Shown here piece by piece: positions 1 through 4,729 of a stretch of DNA of 8,932 bases. The first letter of the stretch is position 1. Each line of letters begins with the position of its first letter. This DNA comes from Bacillota bacterium. GTDB taxonomy: Bacteria; Bacillota; Clostridia; DSM-8532. The stretch covers positions 1-8,932 of the forward strand of contig JAEYPI010000016.1 in the NCBI GenBank assembly GCA_023410885.1, in the 5' to 3' direction. The position numbers and the translations under genes are program-made. The notes beneath the pieces are model-generated. The model ran no database searches. It was given only the letters and a program-made list of their open reading frames with translations, and had not been told where the DNA came from.

Positions 1-58
1 CCATAAGAAATGCTGTCAAAAGTATAATTGCTAAAAATCTCATATAACCTTTTCTCAT
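1..58 (-). CDS. N-terminal fragment of an exported or membrane protein, cut by the window edge
   Basis: Only the first 19 codons are inside the window. The translation starts MRKGYMRF and continues into a hydrophobic stretch (LAIILLTAFLM), which looks like the basic n-region and hydrophobic core of a signal peptide or a first membrane helix. The ATG at 58-56 is preceded by an AGGAGGC Shine-Dalgarno sequence (71-65) with a 6-nt spacer, so the start is well supported. It begins 22 bp after the stop codon of the secreted modular protein gene at 81-1733, on the same strand, so the two are probably co-transcribed and both products probably act at or outside the membrane. The mature part of the protein is not visible and no family can be named. 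Confidence 0.75.
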   Translation of the reverse strand, partial: MRKGYMRFLAIILLTAFLM

Positions 59-80
59 GATCAAGCCTCCTAGTAAAACC

Positions 81-1733
81 TTAATCGCATAAAATCAGTA
101 TGCCGTTCAGACTTTGTGAATGCCGGATAACCTTTATCTGATCACCGGACTTTAATAACGAAACCGAACCGATGATGCCCCTCTTTATGACGACCGCATG
201 GTTGGGAATAGCGATATCCAGATCAGGACTGACCTTCCATACATGGCTCTGACTATCATAAACCATGGATTCAGTGAGCTTCAGACCTGTTGGATCTGTA
301 GGCACTGTTCCATCGTTGTTATTGACATTTCCCGCTAAACTCAAAATTCTTCCTGAAATAGGACTATCAGCATAGGGAGCTGTGCTTATAAGCTGAATCT
401 TGTTACCATTGGCTACAATATAAACACTCTGGCCTACGGCTTCCGAACCAAATTCGCGTAAATTGCCAACCCCACCCTCTTCAAGCAGGCGGCTTGACGT
501 AAGGTCGATGTCAAACGTTTTGGGCGTATTGGTAAAGGACCATGTAACACCCTTGAGTTGAGCGAATGACTCCAGCGTAATGCTCTTGGTAGGTTCTACG
601 CTTTTAATGCGTCCTCTGTAAATAGTAGAAACAGATGTCGCAGTGCTGTCACTCACAAGCACATTAGCCCTGTAACCACCGCTATTGGCGGAGGTCCTTT
701 CCACCGAAACCTTTACAGGATCCAATGTATTAAGGGCACTTATATCCACTAATCGACCATCCTTGATGGCGATAGTATCCTTATCGAAGGTTATGATATC
801 CGATGAGTTTTCAAGCTCCAAACGGCTACCATTTACGACATTTAGAAGATTATCCTTTGCAATGATCTCGTATTGTGGCTTATTGCGATAGGAAGCGACC
901 ACAATTTTATCCCGTCCATCACTAGCCTTTCTGGTAGCAAAATAAACGGTTCCAGAAACCCGTCTTGAGGGCCTGATATTATAATCACTGCTGAAGGTAA
1001 AGCTTTGTATTCCAATAAAGGAGCTGTTCTCCCATCTTCCACTTGCAAATTCCTGCACATTTGAAACAACTAGTGCATCCTGCATCGCATCTATAAATTC
1101 TATGTTCCCTCGATATACACCTGTTATGGGTCGTGTGGTCTTTTCAACATCAATACTTGCAATGTGAAGATTAACATCATCTGTCTGCACCAGAAGCTTC
1201 ACCCGGTCACCCGGTAAAATGTCGGACAAACTACCGGTATGCCCATTTTTATAGACCGGTAGCAAAGCGGAAATAGGATAGTTGAGATAGGACCCATCCT
1301 CTTTTTTCACGATAAGCCAGGTTGCGCCCTTTATATGAACTGTACCATAAATCGGTTTATAGTAGCTCTTTGCACTCATTTTCTGGATATAGCCGTCTTC
1401 ATCAAGCTTAATAAAGACCTGATCACCGGGTTGTATTTCTTCAGCTGTGACTGTGACACCGTCTCTCTGAACCGGTATTTCATAACCATAGGTAAAGGTC
1501 CGGAGTGAAGTCAATCTGGGATAGGCTTGCGGGTCCACTCCCGAACCATCCTGAAAATATAACGTGATATAGCCAAGAGAAGGATTATTTTCTCTTACAA
1601 TTCCACTTGTCAGGCTTTTATCTCCCAGATCAGGTCCTGTTACGGCATTGGCCCGAAGACTAACAGGAGTACCAGTTGACAGGATTAGGGCTAAAATAAA
1701 GATAATAACCAATGTTGACTTTAATAACCGCAA
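81..1733 (-). CDS. Secreted multi-module beta-rich protein of unknown function
   Basis: About 550 residues. The chosen start is the TTG at 1733-1731, because GGAGG (1746-1742) sits 8 nt upstream; a TTG at 1748 would read through that ribosome binding site. From this start, the N-terminus (MRLLKS followed by a hydrophobic core) is a classical signal peptide, with likely cleavage after the ANA motif at about residue 30. The mature chain appears to consist of about six loosely similar modules of 75-95 residues. They share a G-x-hydrophobic strand opening (YGTVHI, YRGNIEF, YRGRIKS, SGRILS) and often a GDxV/GDxI closing strand (QPGDQVFI, LPGDRVKL, KSGDQIKV). This resembles the small beta-barrel pattern of DUF5666-like secreted domains; that comparison is from memory and unverified. 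There is no sortase motif, no SLH repeat and no catalytic motif. The chain ends in an aspartate just after a lone cysteine. A cell-envelope role is inferred from export only. Confidence 0.85.
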   Translation of the reverse strand: MRLLKSTLVIIFILALILSTGTPVSLRANAVTGPDLGDKSLTSGIVRENNPSLGYITLYFQDGSGVDPQAYPRLTSLRTFTYGYEIPVQRDGVTVTAEEIQPGDQVFIKLDEDGYIQKMSAKSYYKPIYGTVHIKGATWLIVKKEDGSYLNYPISALLPVYKNGHTGSLSDILPGDRVKLLVQTDDVNLHIASIDVEKTTRPITGVYRGNIEFIDAMQDALVVSNVQEFASGRWENSSFIGIQSFTFSSDYNIRPSRRVSGTVYFATRKASDGRDKIVVASYRNKPQYEIIAKDNLLNVVNGSRLELENSSDIITFDKDTIAIKDGRLVDISALNTLDPVKVSVERTSANSGGYRANVLVSDSTATSVSTIYRGRIKSVEPTKSITLESFAQLKGVTWSFTNTPKTFDIDLTSSRLLEEGGVGNLREFGSEAVGQSVYIVANGNKIQLISTAPYADSPISGRILSLAGNVNNNDGTVPTDPTGLKLTESMVYDSQSHVWKVSPDLDIAIPNHAVVIKRGIIGSVSLLKSGDQIKVIRHSQSLNGILILCD

Positions 1734-1750
1734 TAGGATTGCCTCCAATC

Positions 1751-1798
1751 AATATGGGTGCGTTTCTAAGGAACGTACCACAAGTCTAGACCCATATT
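1751..1798 (-). promoter_or_regulatory. Inverted repeat in the leader, adjacent to the ribosome binding site
   Basis: Read on the minus strand, AATATGGGT (1798-1790) and ACCCATATT (1759-1751) are perfect 9-bp inverted repeats. The 30 nt between them contain a second, weaker hairpin (CGTTCC, loop TTA, GAAACG, one mismatch). The right arm ends 4 nt before the GGAGG of the secreted-protein gene. If the transcript begins upstream, this stem would sit at the ribosome entry site and could affect translation or mRNA stability. The inverted repeat is seen directly; its function is inferred. Confidence 0.45.
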
Positions 1799-1880
1799 TA
1801 TAATCTAAAATGAATATCGGCATCTAAAGGCGAGTCGCACACCCGTTTTCCATTACGGTTATATTACGAGAATATGGAAC

Positions 1881-2110
1881 CAAAACAAAGCAGGGCTGAA
1901 CAATCGCATATTTCAAAGAAATATACGATGGGTAAAGCAAGGAACGCGAGAAATCAGAACTGTACGCGCATGTTGCAGCAAACGTATTACTATGAAGCAA
2001 GGAACCCACACACATTTAAACATAGCAATTAAATCAAAACAACCTCGGGCTGAACAATCTTAACGTATTATTTAAAACAAATCAACATTGGGCTGAACAT
2101 TTACGTATTT
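1881..2110 (-). repeat. Degenerate direct-repeat family built on GTTCAGCCC / GTTCCTTGCTT units
   Basis: On the minus strand three copies of TGTTCAGCCC occur, at about 2099-2090, 2056-2047 and 1902-1893. Each is preceded within about 15 nt by an ATACGT- or ATATGCG-like word and followed by a T/G-rich tail such as GTTGTTTTGATTTAA. Two copies of GTTCCTTGCTT occur at 2005-1995 and 1945-1935. GTTC unit starts at 2098, 2055, 2005, 1945 and 1901 are 43-60 nt apart, so the array is quasi-periodic but not regular. The units are too divergent for a CRISPR array. They could be multiple protein-binding sites or the remains of a tandem repeat. Confidence 0.5.
1903..1929. repeat. 27-bp interrupted palindrome
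   Basis: On the plus strand, ATCGCATATTTC (1903-1914) is separated by AAA from GAAATATACGAT (1918-1929). The two 12-nt arms pair at 11 positions, and the single mismatch becomes a G-U pair in minus-strand RNA. It lies inside the repeat region, next to one of the GTTCAGCCC copies. The size and symmetry suit an operator for a dimeric regulator or a small RNA hairpin. It is not followed by a T-run, so it is not a typical intrinsic terminator. Confidence 0.45.
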
Positions 2111-2147
2111 CCCCAGAAAAAGCGAATGTCAGGATATTGTGATTTAT

Positions 2148-3062
2148 TTACTGCGTAGAAGCAGAAGAAATCGTCTTTTCTTCTCTCTTGGAAAGCCTGG
2201 CCTCAGTTATCAGCATACCTGAAAGAATGAGAAGGCATCCTAGGATGGTACCTAACGTCAGCGCCTCTGTTTCGCCACTGGCATTGGGTACAATAAAGGC
2301 AAAAAACGCACCAAAAACAGGTTCACAGGCGATAATGAGCGCTGTTCGCGTTGGCGAGGTGTATTTCTGGGCTAGGGTCTGTACACCGAAGCCAAAGGCC
2401 GTTCCAAGAGCTCCTGTATAGATCACAGCCAGAATGATTTCGGTATCCAGGATGATCGGAACCGGATTGGACACAATGTCGACCACAGCCCAAGTGATGG
2501 CATAGAACAATGCCGCCGATACGATTTGCACAATCGCCAATTGATAGGTATCCACATCGGAGGCAAACTTATCTATGAATATAATCTGAAGCGCAAAACA
2601 TACTGCACATATTAGCGTATAAGTATCACCAACGCCCCAGACTCCCGTGAAGCCTTTCAGTACAAAAAGGCCAACGGTTGCAAGGACCACACCAAATACG
2701 GCATTGAGGGGCGGTTTTTTCTTTAAAAGTGTGGCTGAAATAATAGGGACCATGACCACATTGAGTCCTGTAATAAAGGCTGAATTAGAGGCAGAGGTCG
2801 TTTGAAGACCTACCACCTGCATCATCATACCGGCATAGAGAAAAAAACCGATTACGGTACCACTTAACAAACCCTTCCACTTTATTTTTTTCAGGTGTTT
2901 GTAGAAAATAAGTGATAATAGCAGGCCTGCCACAGCAAATCGAAGGGTGAGGTAGGCATAGGCCGGAATGCGCTCAGATATATTTTTCATGATGATAAAG
3001 GAAGAACCCCATATCACCGTAATACTCAAAATGGAAAGATCCGCTTTTAATTGTTGTGACAT
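2148..3062 (-). CDS. DMT-superfamily (EamA) transporter
   Basis: A 304-residue integral membrane protein of the drug/metabolite transporter superfamily, about ten predicted helices arranged as two EamA repeats, the usual length for the family. Recognisable signatures are IWGSSF (residues 18-22) in the first helix, LRFAVAGLLL (40-49) in the second, the GLQTTSASNSAFI segment (85-97), and EPVFG (247-251) in the second repeat. The tail after residue 288 is hydrophilic and probably cytoplasmic. Substrate cannot be read from sequence; family members export amino acids, other metabolites or drugs. The ATG at 3062 has only a weak ribosome binding site (an AAAGGA is 14 nt away, an AAAG-rich stretch is nearer), but no in-frame alternative fits better. 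A promoter lies about 75 bp upstream, so it can be transcribed separately from the 127-residue protein gene before it. No clear terminator follows. Confidence 0.9.
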   Translation of the reverse strand: MSQQLKADLSILSITVIWGSSFIIMKNISERIPAYAYLTLRFAVAGLLLSLIFYKHLKKIKWKGLLSGTVIGFFLYAGMMMQVVGLQTTSASNSAFITGLNVVMVPIISATLLKKKPPLNAVFGVVLATVGLFVLKGFTGVWGVGDTYTLICAVCFALQIIFIDKFASDVDTYQLAIVQIVSAALFYAITWAVVDIVSNPVPIILDTEIILAVIYTGALGTAFGFGVQTLAQKYTSPTRTALIIACEPVFGAFFAFIVPNASGETEALTLGTILGCLLILSGMLITEARLSKREEKTISSASTQ

Positions 3063-3109
3063 ATCTTTCTTTGATTTCCTTTATGTCGTTTCTCTCATAG
3101 TATGGGTTT

Positions 3110-3129
3110 AAGAAGGCTCTTGCCTTTTT
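3110..3129. other. Short hairpin at the start of the transporter leader
   Basis: On the plus strand AAGAAGGC, loop TCTT, GCCTTTTT forms an 8-bp stem with one wobble. Read on the minus strand it falls only a few bases after the expected transcription start of the DMT gene (about 3133), where one A-C mismatch weakens it. It may be a 5'-terminal mRNA hairpin. It resembles a small plus-strand terminator, but no plus-strand gene precedes it. Confidence 0.3.
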
Positions 3130-3139
3130 CGACTTTATA

Positions 3140-3168
3140 ATTATACATCGTATACATGAAAAGAGCAA
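3140..3168 (-). promoter_or_regulatory. Probable sigma-A promoter of the DMT transporter
   Basis: On the minus strand a perfect TATAAT (-10, 3145-3140) follows TTGCTC (-35, 3168-3163, three of six consensus bases) with an exact 17-nt spacer. Transcription would start near 3133, giving a leader of about 70 nt before the ATG at 3062. Confidence 0.6.
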
Positions 3169-3203
3169 TAGAATTCGCCCGTTTAAAGGGAGAAATTGTA
3201 TTT

Positions 3204-3587
3204 TTATGAATTAAGTTTATCAAATAGCCCTTTTTTAAGGTCATTTCTTACATTGATAATATTACTTCCCTCATTGATAAGCGCTTGGCGGATATATTCC
3301 ATCTCTTCAAAAGTGAGAAAAACAGCTTTGCCCTTTTCCTTATGTATAACCTGGTTCGCAAGCTGATGCAGAACCTTAACAGCCTGTTCCCTGGATGAGA
3401 AATAATAAACGCCTGCAACCTCATCCCATTGCGCCCCATGGGAAGTAAAAATTTCTTCGAGCTTTTTCTTTCCCATGCCGGATATTCTCACCACATCATC
3501 GATTTTAAAATTCCCGGCACAGTCGATATAATATTTGTAAGAAGCCCTTGCAGAGCTTCTTACTCTAAAGCTTGAAGTATTACTCAA
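3204..3587 (-). CDS. Conserved-looking small protein of unknown function, downstream of the CvpA gene
   Basis: 127 residues, soluble, no signal peptide or membrane helix. I do not recognise the family. The start is TTG at 3587-3585, supported by AGGTGAG (3600-3594) with a 6-nt spacer; that ribosome binding site lies just before the TAG stop of the CvpA-family gene, leaving a 16-bp gap, so translation of the two is probably coupled. Residues 28-48 (FKIDDVVRISGMGKKKLEEIF) read like a short helix-turn-helix or helix-hairpin-helix, followed by an aromatic strand (GVYYFSS, 59-65) and a helix (66-80). A second charged helical part begins at LTFEEMEYIRQAL (91-103) and ends with NVRNDLKKGLFDKL. A nucleic-acid-binding or regulatory role is possible, but this is a guess from secondary-structure feel only. 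Confidence 0.8.
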   Translation of the reverse strand: MSNTSSFRVRSSARASYKYYIDCAGNFKIDDVVRISGMGKKKLEEIFTSHGAQWDEVAGVYYFSSREQAVKVLHQLANQVIHKEKGKAVFLTFEEMEYIRQALINEGSNIINVRNDLKKGLFDKLNS

Positions 3588-3603
3588 AAAGTTCTCACCT
3601 CAC

Positions 3604-4422
3604 CTAGCTCACCAACAATAGTCTATTAAACCAAGCTAATAAAAGGGACTGGCTATAGGCTTCAGGTATCTTGATAATATTAAGAGAACCTAATACAGGA
3701 ATAACAAGCGCAAAAAGCACATAACAAATCAAAAGCCCAACAGCGAGACCTATTACCATGCCTCCCGAACGGTTGGCCGTACCTAGTAAGGCACTTGAGC
3801 TAAAAACAGAGGTTAATAACTTACCAATCACAACAACAAGTAATTTAATAACCACAAATAATACAACCAGCGCCAAAACCTTGAGAACAGTAAATACAAT
3901 GAGGTCATTGACGGTGACCACGGTTTCAGAATACATGGTACCGGTTTCCGCTGCCGTACTGGTAGCGACCAGCAGCTGCTTCATCAGAGGATTAGCTGAA
4001 ATGGCCTTATCAAGATCAGGATTCTTGCTCATAATATCCATCATCGATTGGGCCTCACTTAGCTTGATGGCATTGACAGAAGAAAAGGTGGGAAGAAGTT
4101 CGTTGAGCTTCTCACCGATGCTTTTACCCAGAGTGGTCTTCTGCATAGCAACTAAAGCAAGCTTTGGAGAAAAAAGGTAGGCGCAGATCAAGCCCAGTAT
4201 GTAACCGCCCAGGCTAAAAACAGTGTTAATCAGCCCTTTTAGATAACCTTTCAGTCCAAATAGGGCAATAATGACAACTATTGCATAGTCAACCCAATTG
4301 AAGTTGAGATCTAAAAAAATGTCAGCGGCAATAAAAAGTGCGACAGCAATAAATAATAAGATGGCCGGAAGCCGATTAATGGTGGCCGCAGCTGGTTTTG
4401 GTCTACCATAACTGTAACTCAA
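3604..4422 (-). CDS. CvpA-family membrane protein, enlarged form
   Basis: 272 residues from the TTG at 4422-4420, which has GGGGGTG (4434-4428) 5 nt upstream. A longer reading from a TTG at 4455 has no good ribosome binding site and is rejected. The CvpA (colicin V production) signature is clear: NWVDYAIVVIIALFGLKGYLKG (42-63) plus a glycine-rich helix (71-84) at one end, and LLGTANRSGGMVIGLAVG (212-229) plus the last helices at the other. Two things depart from the usual compact form of about 160-180 residues: an extra N-terminal helix (20-37) and a polar insert of about 85 residues (85-170), probably extracellular or cytoplasmic loop, with NPDLDKAISANPLMKQLL. CvpA proteins are tied to envelope homeostasis, but the molecular activity is not settled. 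It sits between a membrane micro-ORF and a 127-residue unknown in one transcription unit. Confidence 0.88.
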   Translation of the reverse strand: MSYSYGRPKPAAATINRLPAILLFIAVALFIAADIFLDLNFNWVDYAIVVIIALFGLKGYLKGLINTVFSLGGYILGLICAYLFSPKLALVAMQKTTLGKSIGEKLNELLPTFSSVNAIKLSEAQSMMDIMSKNPDLDKAISANPLMKQLLVATSTAAETGTMYSETVVTVNDLIVFTVLKVLALVVLFVVIKLLVVVIGKLLTSVFSSSALLGTANRSGGMVIGLAVGLLICYVLFALVIPVLGSLNIIKIPEAYSQSLLLAWFNRLLLVS

Positions 4423-4495
4423 AAAAACACCCCCAATAAATAGGTTATGGGTCAATTGCTTTCGGTCATTAAATCAAAAAGCGTTATGGGAAATA

Positions 4496-4588
4496 CTATT
4501 TGAATAAAAAGGATAAATTTAAACCAAGAAATAAAAGAATTGATATAATGAGAACACTGATTTTTACAAGATTTTTACTCAACGGCAT
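4496..4588 (-). CDS. 30-residue hydrophobic micro-protein (candidate small ORF)
   Basis: ATG at 4588-4586 and TAG at 4498-4496 give a 30-residue peptide. It starts MPLSKNLVK and is then almost entirely hydrophobic (ISVLIISILLFLGL, NLSFLF), ending in a lysine: one predicted membrane helix from about residue 10 to 29 with a basic N-terminus. The case for a real gene is the ribosome binding site AGGGAGG (4602-4596) with a 7-nt spacer, and the near-consensus promoter ending about 45 bp upstream. No homologue is recognised. The CvpA-family gene starts 73 bp downstream on the same strand, so the micro-ORF leads the operon. Options are a small membrane protein acting with CvpA, a translated leader, or a type I toxin-like peptide. 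The last is speculative; it rests on size, hydrophobicity, terminal lysine and a possible antisense promoter. Confidence 0.6.
   Translation of the reverse strand: MPLSKNLVKISVLIISILLFLGLNLSFLFK
4541..4550 (+). promoter_or_regulatory. Possible antisense extended -10 element inside the micro-ORF
   Basis: TGATATAATG on the plus strand contains an extended -10 (TGnTATAAT). No good -35 is present at 16-18 nt (best is three of six). If active, transcription would start near 4556 and run antisense to the start and ribosome binding site of the micro-ORF, towards rqcH. The codons of the micro-ORF could generate this word by chance. Confidence 0.25.
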
Positions 4589-4632
4589 CCCATTTCCTCC
4601 CTTATTCTATATCTCTCCTTTTACTCGGTGAC

Positions 4633-4661
4633 ATTATATCACTTGAAATATTATTTGTAAA
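4633..4661 (-). promoter_or_regulatory. Strong sigma-A promoter of the micro-ORF / cvpA operon
   Basis: On the minus strand TTTACA (-35, 4661-4656, five of six) and TATAAT (-10, 4638-4633, perfect) are separated by exactly 17 nt. The -10 also has the upstream TG of an extended element (TGATATAAT). The expected start is near 4626, giving a leader of about 38 nt before the micro-ORF ATG at 4588. This is the best promoter in the window. Confidence 0.75.
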
Positions 4662-4673
4662 ACAAATTTAAGA

Positions 4674-4700
4674 TTGCTGAAACACTTTCTCTGATAGAAT
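4674..4700 (+). promoter_or_regulatory. rqcH: Candidate promoter of rqcH
   Basis: TAGAAT (4695-4700) is a five-of-six -10 element. TTGCTG (4674-4679) could act as -35, but the spacer is only 15 nt. It is placed about 30 bp before the start codon of rqcH and is divergent from the cvpA operon promoter. The pairing is imperfect, so the call is tentative. Confidence 0.35.
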
Positions 4701-4729
4701 GTTTCTATTACGATTTTGGAGTTGATCAT

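Larger units (their letters stand above)
1734..2147. other. Repeat-rich intergenic region upstream of the secreted protein gene
   Basis: About 400 bp separate the secreted-protein gene from the stop of the DMT transporter gene; both genes are on the minus strand. I see no convincing gene here: the longest ATG-initiated frame (2015-1824, minus) has no ribosome binding site and an odd composition. The region holds a family of short degenerate direct repeats (about 1881-2110), a 27-bp interrupted palindrome (1903-1929), and an inverted repeat directly before the ribosome binding site of the secreted gene (1751-1798). AT-rich -10-like stretches occur on the minus strand (for example around 1799-1806 and 1858-1863), but none has a good -35 at proper distance, so I do not call a promoter. 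No clear terminator for the transporter gene was found. Confidence 0.6.

Noticed and set aside
1824..2015. 63-codon minus-strand frame in the intergenic region
   Set aside because: There is no ribosome binding site before the ATG at 2015, the composition is unusual, and the frame simply runs across the degenerate repeats and the palindrome.
1881..2110. CRISPR array
   Set aside because: The repeats are short and degenerate and the spacing varies from 43 to 60 nt; no cas gene is present in the window.
3110..3129. Plus-strand intrinsic terminator
   Set aside because: There is no plus-strand gene upstream that would need it, the GC core is only three pairs, and the T-run is partly used in the stem.
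2974..3168. 64-codon minus-strand frame upstream of and overlapping the transporter start
   Set aside because: It begins inside the predicted promoter spacer and -35 region, has no ribosome binding site, and overlaps a well-supported gene in another frame.
3758..4180. 140-codon plus-strand frame opposite the CvpA-family gene
   Set aside because: It is antisense to a clear membrane protein, has a Ser/Thr/Leu-rich composition typical of a frame shadow, and has no family motif.
4423..4455. Longer N-terminus for the CvpA-family protein from the TTG at 4455
   Set aside because: The upstream context lacks a good ribosome binding site, whereas GGGGGTG lies 5 nt before the TTG at 4422.
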